The notes under the pieces: model-generated
Seen by the model: the letters and a program-made list of their open reading frames with translations, nothing else
Told to the model about the DNA's origin: nothing
Database searches by the model: none
Part shown: positions 1-8,660 of the stretch, piece after piece
Position numbering within the stretch: the first letter of the stretch is position 1
Layout: each line of letters starts with the position of its first letter
Origin: Streptomyces monashensis
GTDB lineage: Bacteria > Actinomycetota > Actinomycetes > Streptomycetales > Streptomycetaceae
DNA length: 64,000 nucleotides
Direction: 5' to 3'
Assembly (NCBI RefSeq): GCF_001866665.1
Contig: NZ_MLYO01000014.1
Span: 62,001-126,000, forward strand
Made by a program: the position numbers and the translations under genes

Positions 1-27
1 GACGGCGAGGAGCGCCGGGCCGCCTGA
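1..27 (+). CDS. Possible 3' end of a gene that begins before the window
   Basis: The first nine codons read as a short acidic/basic tail (DGEERRAA) followed by TGA. This may be the C-terminus of an upstream CDS. The stretch is too short to assign a family, and the call rests only on the in-frame stop and on codons ending in G or C. Confidence 0.25.
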   Translation, partial: DGEERRAA

Positions 28-586
28 GCCGTCGACGCACCGGTCGGCGGGAGCAACGACAACGCCACAGGCCAGAGGGCCTTGCCCGGGAAAGGCCGCA
101 GGTGACGGCGGACGGCAACGGCCGACCGGGGGCAGAACCGCCGCGCCGCACCGCCACATCGCGGCGACGCCGATGCCCGCCGACGGGGTCGAAGGGAACC
201 CGGTGCCTCGGTGACGTACGGGCTCCACCCGGCCGACTCGCCTGTCCCGGCGAACTCGGCCCAGCGGTCGGGCATGACGTCGGAGAGTCCGGCGGGCGGG
301 TTCGCCGGTAATGCGTCGACGCCGGGTGCGGTCAGGGTCCGCGTCCGCCACACGAACGGGATCCCGGCCACATGGCAGGCGCCCAGAGGCAGGCCCGGGG
401 CGTACGCCTTCGGGGTGCGCCGGCCGAACTCGAAGACGCGGGTCGGGGCCGGGGCGGCCGCGGCGGGGATTCCACGAGAGGACCTCGTGCGCGACAGCAG
501 GCAGGGGACCCCCGGACGTGCCGGCGGACTCCGGGCGAACCGACCGGGAGGCGGCACTCCGGGTGCTGGGACGCGCCGTTCGGTGA
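28..586. other. Gene-poor, apparently decayed stretch
   Basis: No convincing start with a ribosome binding site is present. Open frames here are rich in Arg, Pro and Gly and look like random reading of GC-rich DNA. Near the right end one frame reads TDREAALRVLGRAV before a stop at 584-586. This looks like a helical protein fragment and is in the same frame as the remnant that follows, so the decayed gene probably extends into this stretch. Confidence 0.4.
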
Positions 587-1075
587 GCCGCCGACAGCCT
601 CCGTCACCAGGACCGGGCCTCCGACGGCGACACGCTGGACGATGCCGACGAGGCCGAGGCCCTGACCGCCCTTGCGGAGGCGCTGCCCGGACTGCTGGAG
701 GCGGGGATGGCGTCGGAGCGGGCAGCGTTGAGGGCTCGCGGAGAAGGAGCACGAGCTGGGCGTGGGCTCCCGGCAACTCGCCGCCGACCAGGACCGGCTG
801 GAGCGCATACGGGCGGAACAGGGCCAGGTGTTCGCGTCCCTGACCCGCCACGCCGAGGCCGACCGGGAGCCGGCGCAGGCCCTGCACGAGGCCGCCGGTT
901 CGGACATCCGACGCGTCGTCCGGGGCGGGGCCTCACCCTGGAGGAGGTGGAGGACCTCACCCGGGCCGTCGAGCGGCGGCTCATCGCCGCGGACCAGACC
1001 CTGAGCCGCGTCCTGACGGACCGCCGAGGGACGGAGGAGGACGGCGGGACGAAGATCACCAGGGCTCAGCCCTGA
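587..1075 (+). pseudogene. Frameshifted remnant of an alpha-helical protein
   Basis: Three pieces of plausible protein lie in two frames. The first runs from about 587 and includes EAEALTALAEALPGLLEAG. The frame then changes near 740, and the sequence continues with a charged helix including ADQDRLERIRAEQGQV. The frame returns to the first phase near 925, reading LTLEEVEDLTRAVERRL and ending at 1075. An in-frame stop at 584-586 separates it from similar-looking sequence upstream. The helical, Glu/Arg-rich pattern vaguely recalls the effector half of a MerR or TipA-type regulator, but no DNA-binding half is seen. The family is unknown; calling it a pseudogene rests on the frame changes. Confidence 0.4.
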
Positions 1076-1193
1076 CCGGGTCCTCCTCGGCCGCCGCAGC
1101 TCCCCGCGCCGTCCCCCGGTCCCGCGCCTCCCGCAGCAACCGCTCCGCGCGCTCCCGGTCCGCGGGTTCACCACCCCCGGCGGAGTACCGCAT
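1056..1193 (-). CDS. Possible 45-aa small protein
   Basis: A short open frame begins MRYSAGGGEPADRERAERL and ends with TGA at 1058-1056. It uses G/C-ending codons and is charged and helical in its middle part. GGGGAG directly abuts the ATG, which is too close for a good Shine-Dalgarno spacing, so the true start could lie upstream. No family was recognised. It overlaps the end of the decayed forward remnant by about 20 bases. It may be a real small gene or chance. Confidence 0.25.
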   Translation of the reverse strand: MRYSAGGGEPADRERAERLLREARDRGTARGAAAAEEDPVRAEPW

Positions 1194-1393
1194 CTCCCCC
1201 GAGGCCTCGGCCCCGTTGGAATCAAGGCCACTATGCCGATCGGCCGGACGTACGGCGACGAGATCCTGCGCTTCTCCCCCTCAACGCCCGACGTTCGGCC
1301 CACCACCGACCATCGGCACCGCGGCCGGGAACGCACGCGCGCGGGGCGAGCTCGCCCCCCGGGAGCCGTACCGCCGGCCTTCCCCTTGCGACG

Positions 1394-1846
1394 TCAGCCA
1401 TTCAGCCGCAAGGTCCACACAACCGTCATCTCACCCGTAACGGCCCCGTCTTCGCGCTGCAGAGCGATACCGACCGGAAACTCCGGCCGCCCGCCCGCGT
1501 CGAGCTCGGCAACCACCTCGGCCGCCGGGCGGCCCAGCGTCGCGGTGGCCGTCACCGACCCCATCGCCAGCTTCTTGTAATCGATCTCGGCCCGAACGGC
1601 GAGCGGCACCGCGCGGGAAAGCTGATCGCCGAAGGCCGTGAGCACGATGGCACCACTGGCGGACTCGGCCAGCGTGAACATGGCGCCGGCGTGGGGGCCA
1701 CCGATGTGATTGTGGTAGTCCGGCTGATCCGGGAGCCTGAGCACGGCCCGCTCCGCGGTGACCTCGACGAACTCAAGGTTCAGCGTCCGCACCATCGGAA
1801 CCGCGGTGGCAAGCATCTCGCCCATCGAGGCGCTGTCAACAGTCAT
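1394..1846 (-). CDS. Hotdog-fold thioesterase (DUF4442/YiiD-type)
   Basis: The 150-aa protein has the size and pattern of a single hotdog domain. The central helix segment HNHIGGPHAGAMFTLAE is at about residues 44-60, followed by beta strands. Such proteins hydrolyse acyl-CoA or acyl-ACP thioesters in the cytoplasm; the substrate cannot be told from sequence. I chose the ATG at 1846 over an in-frame upstream start. TAACAT lies 7 nt before this ATG and no Shine-Dalgarno is seen, the pattern of a leaderless mRNA, while the upstream extension does not look like protein. The gene stands alone and is divergent from the membrane protein at 2010. Confidence 0.8.
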   Translation of the reverse strand: MTVDSASMGEMLATAVPMVRTLNLEFVEVTAERAVLRLPDQPDYHNHIGGPHAGAMFTLAESASGAIVLTAFGDQLSRAVPLAVRAEIDYKKLAMGSVTATATLGRPAAEVVAELDAGGRPEFPVGIALQREDGAVTGEMTVVWTLRLNG

Positions 1847-2009
1847 GAGCCCGATGTTACCGATGGGTAGGACAGCTGGCCAGCCCCGCACATCTCACCC
1901 CCGGGCCGGACGGGCCGCGCCCGCCCGCGCATCGCCACGACCCGCTCGCTACGACCCTGACGAGGGCCGGTGACCGAACCGTGTCCCTGGCCCCATAGGG
2001 TTACTGGCC

Positions 2010-3026
2010 ATGTGGCCAGATCAGCAGCCGCCAGGGGGCGCGCCGAACCCGCAGCAGAACCCGTACCAGCAGCCGGGTTACCAGCAGCCGAACCCGTACC
2101 AGCAGCCCGGGTACCAGCAGTACCCGCAGGCCGGGCAGTACGGCCAGCAGTCGCAGTGGGGGCAGTCGCAGCCGCCCACCGTGCCCGTTCCGACACCTCC
2201 GCAGGGCGGCGGCGGCCGCACGAAGATGATCGCGATCATCGCCGCGGCGGCCGTCGTGGTCGCCGCCGGCGTGACCGGATTCCTGGTCCTCGGCAAGGAC
2301 GGCAAGAAGGACGACACGGCGGGCAAGGGCGGCGGGCAGAGCCAGTCGCCGTCGGCCCAGCCGTCGTCGCCCTCCCCGTCGGTCACCGACGATCCGCGCG
2401 GCGTCAGCAACGAGAAGGCGACCATCCCCGGCTGGAAGGTCGTGGTGAACCCCAAGTACGGCACGGCCTTCGACGTGCCGGCCGACTGGGAGGTGGAGCG
2501 TCCCGGCGTCTTCTCCTTCTTCGAGGACAAGAAGAAGAACGACGGGTCGGCGTACATCGGCTTCTCCGCGCCGTCGTTCCTGAAGCCGGACTACTGCAGC
2601 GTCGATGCCACCGGCTCCGGCTCGAAGGAGAACTACGCGCTCGCGGGCAGCGGCACGAAGGGCGAGAACGGCGGCAAGGACACGGCCAGCATCGCCCGCG
2701 GCGACGCGGCCGCCTTCGTGTTCGGCGGCTACACCGACCAGTCGGACGCGGCCAAGAAGTATCTCCGGATCGGCTCGGCGAAGCCCTTCACGACGACGTC
2801 CGGCCTCAAGGGCAGCGTCGCGTCGTCGTACGTCACCGGTGTGCCCAAGAAGAACAAGTGCGACACCGACGGCAAGGCCATCACGTTCGCCTTCAAGAAC
2901 TCCGCCGACAACTTCGTCTCCTGGACGCTCTACGGCGAAAAGGGCATCAAGGACGAACTGTCCGACGCGACGATCCAGAAGATCCTCGCCACCGTACGGC
3001 TGCACGGCGCCCCGACCGTGGAATGA
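2010..3026 (+). CDS. Single-pass membrane protein with Pro/Gln/Tyr-rich N-terminus
   Basis: The product has 338 aa. Residues 1-66 are low-complexity and cytoplasmic, with repeats of PYQQPGYQQ. Residues 73-95 form one transmembrane helix (MIAIIAAAAVVVAAGVTGFL). A Lys/Gly/Ser-rich linker leads to an extracellular domain of about 220 residues containing AFDVPADWEVERPG. This architecture is common among unassigned Streptomyces envelope proteins; the outer domain resembles lipoprotein LpqN or DUF-type folds only loosely. TAGGGT lies 8 nt before the ATG without a Shine-Dalgarno, so the mRNA may be leaderless. Function is unknown. It converges with the secreted protein at 3111, sharing a terminator. 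Confidence 0.75.
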   Translation: MWPDQQPPGGAPNPQQNPYQQPGYQQPNPYQQPGYQQYPQAGQYGQQSQWGQSQPPTVPVPTPPQGGGGRTKMIAIIAAAAVVVAAGVTGFLVLGKDGKKDDTAGKGGGQSQSPSAQPSSPSPSVTDDPRGVSNEKATIPGWKVVVNPKYGTAFDVPADWEVERPGVFSFFEDKKKNDGSAYIGFSAPSFLKPDYCSVDATGSGSKENYALAGSGTKGENGGKDTASIARGDAAAFVFGGYTDQSDAAKKYLRIGSAKPFTTTSGLKGSVASSYVTGVPKKNKCDTDGKAITFAFKNSADNFVSWTLYGEKGIKDELSDATIQKILATVRLHGAPTVE

Positions 3027-3051
3027 CCGGCGCTCGGCACGCCTGACAAGC

Positions 3052-3096
3052 GTGTGGCGCCGCCCGCCCCGGGGAACGGGGTGGACGGCGCCACAC
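3052..3096. terminator. Bidirectional hairpin terminator
   Basis: An 11-bp perfect stem (GTGTGGCGCCG with CGGCGCCACAC) encloses a second GC-rich pairing, CCCCG with CGGGG. It lies between two convergent genes, 26 nt after one stop and 15 nt after the other. No U-tract is present, as is usual in Streptomyces. Confidence 0.8.
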
Positions 3097-3110
3097 AGGG
3101 AACCGGCTGC

Positions 3111-3410
3111 TTATCCGGGGAACGGCTTGCTGCCGTCCCGCTCGGACGCGATGCACTGGTCGAGCCGGTGCTGGATGGCCGCCGCGTCGCTGAGCGCCTT
3201 GCCGGCCGCCGCGGTCTCACCCAGCTGCTTGAGCTGCGCGGCCTTGCGCTTCAGGTTGGCTATCTGCTGGCGCATCTGGCTCTCGTTGCACGTGACGGTG
3301 GCCCTCGCGACCGCGTGGCCGGCCGTGGCGGCCTGAGCGGGTACCGACGTGACGAGGAAGCCTCCGGCGACGGCCACGGAAACGGCCAGGACGGAAAGGC
3401 GCTTGGTCAT
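3111..3410 (-). CDS. Small secreted helical protein
   Basis: The 99-aa product begins with a Sec signal peptide: MTKR, a hydrophobic core, and a cleavage site after AQA at about residue 27. The mature part is short and helical (about residues 45-95, rich in Lys, Gln, Ala and Glu), with two cysteines that could form a disulfide. I chose the ATG at 3410 because GGGGGA lies 8-9 nt upstream and the signal peptide begins there; an upstream in-frame start would add 18 residues before it. No domain was recognised, and small exported proteins of this type are common in Streptomyces. Role unknown. Confidence 0.7.
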   Translation of the reverse strand: MTKRLSVLAVSVAVAGGFLVTSVPAQAATAGHAVARATVTCNESQMRQQIANLKRKAAQLKQLGETAAAGKALSDAAAIQHRLDQCIASERDGSKPFPG

Positions 3411-3573
3411 GAGTTGTTTCCCCCGGATAGGGCTGAGTCGATCGGAGTGGATCTTACAAGCCACTCGGACCCGACAGTAACAAGCCCTGCCACCAGCCGA
3501 CTTGGTCCGGGCTTGGCAAACCCGGAGCAGGAGGGGACAGTCGGCCGGTGACCCACCGCACCCGCCGGTCGCG

Positions 3574-4419
3574 TCAGCCGATGCCGAACGCCCCGTCAGG
3601 GGGCTCGGGTGACGGAACCGCGTCCGCGTCCTCCACCGGGCGGGCGCCGCCGATGAACTGCCGCACCGCCGACCCGTGTTCGACCCGCGCCGGGAAGGCG
3701 TCCGCCGCCGTGCGCCGGGTCAGGGTGGCGACGTCGAGGGGACGGTGCGAGGCGACCAGCAGGGTGTTGCCGAACCGTCGTCCGCGCAGCACGCCCGGCT
3801 CGGCGATCAGCAGCAGCTCCTCGAACAGCTCGGCGAACACGGCCAGTTGGGAGCGGAGGAAGGCGAACGGCGCGGAGTCCGCGAGGTTGGCGAGATAGAC
3901 CCCGCCGGGGCGCAGCACCCTCTCGGCCTCGCGGGCGTAGGCCCGTGTGGTGAGATGCGCCGGCACCCGGGAGCCGCCGAAGACGTCGGCGATCAGCACA
4001 TCGGCGTGATCGTCCGGCGCCCCCTCCAGCCAGGCCCGGGCGTCGGCGGCGTGCAGCTCGACACCCGAGCCCGCCGGCAGCGGCAGATGCCCGACGACCA
4101 GCTCCAGCAGTGCGGCGTCCGCCTCGACGACGTCCTGCCGTGAGCCCGGCCGGGTCGCCGCCACGTACCGCGGCAACGTGAGCGCGCCCCCACCGAGATG
4201 CGCCACGTCCAGCGCCCGCCCGGCCTCGGCCACGACGTCGAGCACATACCCGAGGCGCCGCGCGTACTCGAACTCCAGATGCGCCGGATCATCGAGATCG
4301 ACGTACGACTGCGGCGCCCCGTCGACCGTGAGCAGCCAGGCCCGCGCGCGGTCGACGTCGGGCATGAGCTTGGCGGTGCCGTGGTCGGTGGTGCGGAAGA
4401 CGGGTATCGATTCGTTCAC
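3574..4419 (-). CDS. Spermidine-synthase-like methyltransferase-fold protein
   Basis: The 281-aa protein carries a Rossmann-like S-adenosyl ligand fold. The glycine-rich loop HLGGGALTLPRY is at residues 74-85, an acidic strand end VVEADAALLEL at 97-107, LHAADARAWL at about 122-131 and VLIADVFGG at about 139-147. This is the layout of the polyamine synthase (PABS) superfamily. Bacterial stand-alone relatives are often annotated as spermidine synthase, but true activity is not certain. The GTG start at 4419 directly follows the TGA of tuf3 with no gap, so the two genes are probably translationally coupled in one mRNA. Confidence 0.75.
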   Translation of the reverse strand: MNESIPVFRTTDHGTAKLMPDVDRARAWLLTVDGAPQSYVDLDDPAHLEFEYARRLGYVLDVVAEAGRALDVAHLGGGALTLPRYVAATRPGSRQDVVEADAALLELVVGHLPLPAGSGVELHAADARAWLEGAPDDHADVLIADVFGGSRVPAHLTTRAYAREAERVLRPGGVYLANLADSAPFAFLRSQLAVFAELFEELLLIAEPGVLRGRRFGNTLLVASHRPLDVATLTRRTAADAFPARVEHGSAVRQFIGGARPVEDADAVPSPEPPDGAFGIG

Positions 4420-5598
4420 TCATCCATTGTGGACAACCGTCACCGTCCCCGCGCCCACGGTCCGGCCCCCCTCACGGATGGCGAACCCGAGCCCCGGCTC
4501 CAGCGGGATCTCGCGGCCCAGCTCGACCGTCATCTCCACGGTCTCGCCGGGCCGGGCCGCCCCCGTCGCGCCGAGGTCGACGTCGCCGACCACGTCCGCC
4601 GTGCGGATGTAGAACTGCGGCCGGTACCCGCTCGCGACCGGTGTCGTACGACCGCCCTCGCGTCCCGAGAGCAGATAGACCCGCGCCGAGAACCGCCGGG
4701 CCGGCACGACGCTGCCCGGCGCCGCGACGACGTGTCCGCGCCGGACGGCGTCCCGGGGCACGCCTCGCAGCAGCACCGCCACGTTGTCCCCGGCTTGCGC
4801 CTGTGCCATCGGCTTGCCGAAGGTCTCCAGCCCGGTGACGACGGTCTCGACGTCGGCGCCCAGCACGGACACCCGGTCCCCCACCCGGAGCGTGCCCCGC
4901 TCCACCGCGCCCGTGACGACCGTGCCCCGGCCGGTGATGGTGAGCACGTTCTCCACCGGCAGCAGGAACGGCGCGTCCAGATACCGCTCGGGCATGGGCA
5001 CATAGGTGTCCACCGCGTCGAGCAGCGCCTCGATGGAAGCCGTCCAGCGCGGGTCGCCCTCCAGCGCCCGGAGCCCGGAGACCCGTACGACGGGTACGGC
5101 GTCCCCCGGGTAGCCCTGCGCCGTGAGCAGGTCGCGCACCTCCAGCTCGACCAGGTCGGTCAGCTCCTCGTCCGCGGCGCCGTCCGCCTTGTTCAGCGCG
5201 ACGACGATGTGGTCGACGCCCACCTGGCGGGCGAGCAGCACGTGCTCGGCGGTCTGCGGCATGATCCCGTCGAGCGCGGAGACGACGAGGATCGCCCCGT
5301 CGAGCTGCGCGGCGCCGGTGACCATGTTCTTGACGTAGTCGGCGTGGCCCGGCATGTCCACGTGGGCGTAGTGCCGGGTGCCGGTCTCGTACTCGACGTG
5401 GGCGATGTTGATGGTGATGCCGCGGGCCGCCTCCTCCGGGGCCCGGTCGATGCGGTCGAAGGGCACGAAGGTGCCGGTGCCGCGCTCGGCGAGGACCTTG
5501 GTGATGGCGGCGGTCAGGGTGGTCTTGCCGTGGTCGACGTGACCCATGGTGCCGATGTTCAGGTGCGGCTTGGTGCGCACGTAGGCCGTTTTGGACAT
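4420..5598 (-). CDS. tuf3: Elongation factor Tu, divergent third copy (Tuf3 type)
   Basis: The 392-aa GTPase delivers aminoacyl-tRNA to the ribosome. G1 (GHVDHGKT) is at residues 19-26, switch [14 protein letters not shown] at 60-72, switch II begins DMPGHADY at 81-88 (most EF-Tus have DCPGHADY), and NKAD is at 136-139. Domains 2 and 3 are complete. Many surface residues differ from housekeeping EF-Tu, and the C-terminal kirromycin-contact region reads [15 protein letters not shown]. The divergent sequence and the company of a PABS-like gene fit the Tuf3 class, known in Streptomyces as a minor, stress-related and sometimes antibiotic-insensitive EF-Tu. The ATG at 5598 has GAGG 9 nt upstream; a 53-residue upstream extension in frame is not EF-Tu-like. 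Confidence 0.93.
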   Translation of the reverse strand: MSKTAYVRTKPHLNIGTMGHVDHGKTTLTAAITKVLAERGTGTFVPFDRIDRAPEEAARGITINIAHVEYETGTRHYAHVDMPGHADYVKNMVTGAAQLDGAILVVSALDGIMPQTAEHVLLARQVGVDHIVVALNKADGAADEELTDLVELEVRDLLTAQGYPGDAVPVVRVSGLRALEGDPRWTASIEALLDAVDTYVPMPERYLDAPFLLPVENVLTITGRGTVVTGAVERGTLRVGDRVSVLGADVETVVTGLETFGKPMAQAQAGDNVAVLLRGVPRDAVRRGHVVAAPGSVVPARRFSARVYLLSGREGGRTTPVASGYRPQFYIRTADVVGDVDLGATGAARPGETVEMTVELGREIPLEPGLGFAIREGGRTVGAGTVTVVHNG

Positions 5599-5698
5599 GG
5601 CTGTACCTCGAAGCCTCTCAGGCGTGGGAAGAGATGCGGGACCCCCGGGGACCGGCCGACCCTCCCCCTGCGGGGTCCGCCGGAATGTCCGGAGAGGG

Positions 5699-5812
5699 TC
5701 AGCTTCGGGCGCCGTCGACAGCGGCCGCGAGATACGGGACGGCAGCCTTCGGCGCATCCGCGACTGCGGATGACGCGAGGAGGAAGGCGTACCGGAACAT
5801 GTCGTCGATCAT
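5699..5812 (-). CDS. Possible 37-aa hydrophobic small protein upstream of tuf3
   Basis: In the 265-bp gap between tuf3 and the AlkD-like gene, an open frame reads [20 protein letters not shown] followed by an alanine-rich helix. It uses G/C-ending codons. No good Shine-Dalgarno is present (CTCCTCGGCG precedes the ATG). It could be a small membrane peptide or leader, or chance. The rest of the gap contains the tuf3 upstream region, and no other structure was found there. Confidence 0.2.
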   Translation of the reverse strand: MIDDMFRYAFLLASSAVADAPKAAVPYLAAAVDGARS

Positions 5813-5862
5813 CGCCGAGGAGCCGTTCGGCGTCGAATGGTTTTCCGTGCCGGACGCCGTCG

Positions 5863-6585
5863 TCAGGCGCCGATGTGCTTCAGCGCCTCCCGCACGCTCA
5901 GCGGGGCGAACCGGCCCCGCTCCCGCGCCAGGAACGCCCGTACGGCTCCGGGGTCGGTCCTGGCGTACTCGCGCAGGGCCCAGCCGATCGCCTTGCGGAT
6001 GAAGAAGTCGGGGTGCCCGGACTGGAGCAGGCAGTAGCGGAACAGCCGCTCCGCGTCGGTGCGTTCCTTCCACGCAAGCTGGTGCAGCAGGGCCGTGCGC
6101 ACCGCCCACAGGTCGCCGTCGGTGATCCAGGCGTCCATGGCGGCGGTGAGTTCCGGATCCGCGGCGACGAGCGTGCCGACGACGTGTGCGGCGAGCAGGT
6201 CGACGGTGTCCCACCAGGGGACGGTCGTCACCAGGTACCGGGTCACCGGCAGGAAGCCGGAGCCGCAGCGGGCGGCGTGCCGGCGCAGGTAGTCCACGGC
6301 GAAGTAGTGGTACTCACGCTCGGGCAGCGCCCAGCAGCGCAGGGCGATCGCGGTGCAGTCGGCCTCGTCGGGGCGGGGCGTACCCGCGAGGACGGTGCGG
6401 GACAGGGCGCGGCGGGCCGGGGTCGGGATGCCGAGGAAGGGGGCCACGTCCTTCATGTAGCCCCGCATGGCGACGGCCCGCCCGGGGTCGCCGGCGGCAG
6501 CGTAGGCGGGGGTGAGCCGGGCCAGCACGGTGTCGGCGAGTGCGCTGCGCGGCACGTGCTGCGGGGTCGCGCCGGTGACGGTCAT
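5863..6585 (-). CDS. DNA alkylation repair protein, AlkD-like HEAT-repeat glycosylase
   Basis: The 240-aa all-helical protein matches the AlkD/DUF1061 family of HEAT-like repeat DNA glycosylases, which excise positively charged alkylpurines. Family-typical segments are VAMRGYMKDVAPFLGIPTP near residue 33, WDTVDLLAAHVVG in the middle, and HPDFFIRKAIGWALREYA near the C-terminus. That last segment holds the conserved RKAIGWALR signature. The start at 6585 gives MTVTGATPQHVP; no strong Shine-Dalgarno is visible. It is divergent from the zinc dehydrogenase at 6700 and runs toward tuf3. The product is cytoplasmic and likely monocistronic. Confidence 0.85.
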   Translation of the reverse strand: MTVTGATPQHVPRSALADTVLARLTPAYAAAGDPGRAVAMRGYMKDVAPFLGIPTPARRALSRTVLAGTPRPDEADCTAIALRCWALPEREYHYFAVDYLRRHAARCGSGFLPVTRYLVTTVPWWDTVDLLAAHVVGTLVAADPELTAAMDAWITDGDLWAVRTALLHQLAWKERTDAERLFRYCLLQSGHPDFFIRKAIGWALREYARTDPGAVRAFLARERGRFAPLSVREALKHIGA

Positions 6586-6699
6586 GGGACGAACGATACG
6601 AGGGTTGCGCCCCGTTTCGTACGGGCGTTCCCTGGAAGTACCGACGGTGAAGCGGGCACGCGGGGCCATGGTCCGGTGTTCGACGCGGAGGTGACACAG

Positions 6700-7848
6700 A
6701 TGAAAGCCGTCGTCTACGAAGAGCCCTTCAGCGTGCGGGTGAAGGACGTCCAGGATCCTTCGATCCAGCACCCCAACGATGTCCTCGTACGGGTCACGTC
6801 GTCCGCCATATGCGGCTCGGACCTGCACATGTACGAGGGTCGCACGGCCGCCCGGTCGGGCATCGTCTTCGGGCACGAGAACCTCGGCATCATCGAGGAG
6901 GTCGGCGCCGGCGTGACCTCGCTGTCCGTGGGCGACCGGGTCGTGATGCCGTTCAACGTCGCCTGCGGATTCTGCAAGAACTGTCTCGCCGGGAAGACCG
7001 GCTTCTGCCTGACGGTCAACCCCGGATTCGCCGGCGGGGCCTACGGCTATGTGGCGATGGGCCCGTACGAGGGCGGCCAGGCCGAGCTGCTGCGGGTGCC
7101 GTTCGCCGACTTCAACTGTCTGAAGCTGCCCGACACCGACTTCGAGACCGACTTCGTGCTGCTCGCCGACATCTTCCCGACCGGCTACCACGGCTGCGAA
7201 CTCGCCCAGGTCTCGCCCGGCGAGAGCGTGGCCGTCTTCGGTGCGGGACCGGTGGGACTGATGGCCGCGTACTCGGCGCTGCTGCGCGGTGCGGCGAAGG
7301 TCTTCTCGGTCGACCGGGTGCCCGAGCGGCTCGCCAAGGCCGAGCAGATCGGGGCGATCCCCATCGACTTCACCAAGGGCGACCCGGCACAGCAGATCAA
7401 GGAGCAGACGGACGGAGAAGGCACCGACAAGGGCGTGGACGCCGTCGGCTACCAGGCCCAGGCGCACGACGCCAGCCACGAGGAACCCGCGATCGTCCTC
7501 AACGAACTGGTCGAGACGGTCCGGCCCACCGGCATGCTCGGCGTGCCGGGGCTGTACGTGCCCTCGGACCCGGGCGGCCCCGACGAGCACGCCAAGCACG
7601 GCCAACTACTGGTCTCCATCGGCCGGATGTTCGAGAAGGGCCAGCAGATGGGCACCGGCCAGTGCAACGTCAAGCGGTACAACCGCCAGCTGCGCGACCT
7701 GATCATCGCCGGGCGGGCCAAGCCCAGCTTCGTGGTCTCGCACGAGCTGCCGCTGGACCAGGCGCCGCTCGCGTACGAGAAGTTCGACCAGCGGATCGAG
7801 GGCTACACCAAGGTGGTTCTGCACCCCGGTCACGCGCTCGCCGCGTGA
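6700..7848 (+). CDS. Zinc-dependent dehydrogenase, glutathione-independent formaldehyde dehydrogenase type
   Basis: The 382-aa medium-chain dehydrogenase has the catalytic zinc ligands C38 (ICGSDLHMYEGR) and H59-E60 (GHENLG). Structural-zinc cysteines lie at 89, 92, 95 and 103 (CGFCKNCLAGKTGFC), and the NAD-binding loop GAGPVGLM is near residue 180. The insert with YGYVAMGPYEGGQAE and the DAVGYQAQAHDASHEEPAIVLN segment is typical of the Pseudomonas putida formaldehyde dehydrogenase/dismutase group, which oxidises formaldehyde or other aldehydes without glutathione. The ATG has GGAG 9 nt upstream. It is monocistronic. Substrate range cannot be decided from sequence. Confidence 0.88.
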   Translation: MKAVVYEEPFSVRVKDVQDPSIQHPNDVLVRVTSSAICGSDLHMYEGRTAARSGIVFGHENLGIIEEVGAGVTSLSVGDRVVMPFNVACGFCKNCLAGKTGFCLTVNPGFAGGAYGYVAMGPYEGGQAELLRVPFADFNCLKLPDTDFETDFVLLADIFPTGYHGCELAQVSPGESVAVFGAGPVGLMAAYSALLRGAAKVFSVDRVPERLAKAEQIGAIPIDFTKGDPAQQIKEQTDGEGTDKGVDAVGYQAQAHDASHEEPAIVLNELVETVRPTGMLGVPGLYVPSDPGGPDEHAKHGQLLVSIGRMFEKGQQMGTGQCNVKRYNRQLRDLIIAGRAKPSFVVSHELPLDQAPLAYEKFDQRIEGYTKVVLHPGHALAA

Positions 7849-7940
7849 GTACGCGCGCGTGCACGCCGGGTCCGGGCGCCGAGGGCGCCCGGACCACCCC
7901 GTGGCGGCGATCACCCGCGTACGTCGGTTAATGTCACCGG

Positions 7941-8657
7941 ATGCTCGACGCCGACTCCGCCGGCACCGCCGCGGCCGCCCCGGGACTCGCCGCGCGCTGC
8001 ACGCGCGCGCTGCTGTCCCCGTACGCCCGGCTGTCGCTGCTGCTCGCGCTGCTGGCGGGCGCCGGTGCGGGAGTCCTGGTCTGCGAGCCGCAGCGGCTGC
8101 TGGCCCGGGGCTGGCCGCCGCAGCTCGGCGGGGCCGCGGCGGTCGTGGCGTTCGCGGCGGCGTACGGGCTGTGCACGGTGGCGTTCGTGCCGCGGCCGTT
8201 GCTGAACCTGGCGGCGGGGGCGCTGTTCGGCTCCCCGCTGGGGCTGGCGACAGCGCTGGCGGGCACGGTGCTCGGGGCCGGCGTGGCCTTCGGGCTCGGC
8301 CGGCTCCTCGGGCAGGACGCGCTGCGTCCGCTGCTGCGGGGCCGCTGGCTGAGGGCGGCCGACGGGCAGCTGAGCCGGCACGGGTTCCGCTCGATGCTGG
8401 TGGCGCGGCTGTTCCCCGGGGTGCCGTTCTGGGCGGCGAACTACTGCGCGGCCGTCTCCCGCATGGGCTGGTGGCCGTTCCTGCTGGCCACGGCCGTCGG
8501 GTCGGTCCCGAACACCGCCGCCTACGCGGTCGCCGGCGCCCGCGCCTCGGCACCGACCTCCCCCGCCTTCCTGATCGCGACGGCCTCCATCGCCGTACCG
8601 GCGCTGCTGGGCACGGTGGTGGCCTGGCGCAAGCGGCATCACTGGCGCGGCCGGTAG
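7941..8657 (+). CDS. TVP38/TMEM64 (VTT domain) membrane protein
   Basis: The 238-aa polytopic protein has about five hydrophobic segments and the family core with FVPRPLLNLAAGALFG, where the re-entrant VTT domain begins, and LVARLFPGVPFWAANYCAAVSRM. Members resemble DedA proteins and are thought to help move lipids or maintain membrane energetics; the specific role here is unknown. The start is probably leaderless: TAATGT ends 6 nt before the ATG and no Shine-Dalgarno is seen. It ends 3 bases before the stop of the convergent thiolase gene, so any terminator must lie inside coding sequence. Confidence 0.85.
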   Translation: MLDADSAGTAAAAPGLAARCTRALLSPYARLSLLLALLAGAGAGVLVCEPQRLLARGWPPQLGGAAAVVAFAAAYGLCTVAFVPRPLLNLAAGALFGSPLGLATALAGTVLGAGVAFGLGRLLGQDALRPLLRGRWLRAADGQLSRHGFRSMLVARLFPGVPFWAANYCAAVSRMGWWPFLLATAVGSVPNTAAYAVAGARASAPTSPAFLIATASIAVPALLGTVVAWRKRHHWRGR

Positions 8658-8660
8658 CGG

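Noticed and set aside
4198..7848. A 1216-codon forward open frame running antisense to tuf3 and the AlkD-like gene into the dehydrogenase
   Set aside because: Only its last 382 codons, the dehydrogenase from 6700, resemble protein; the rest is the shadow of the opposite-strand genes, Arg/His/Gly-rich.
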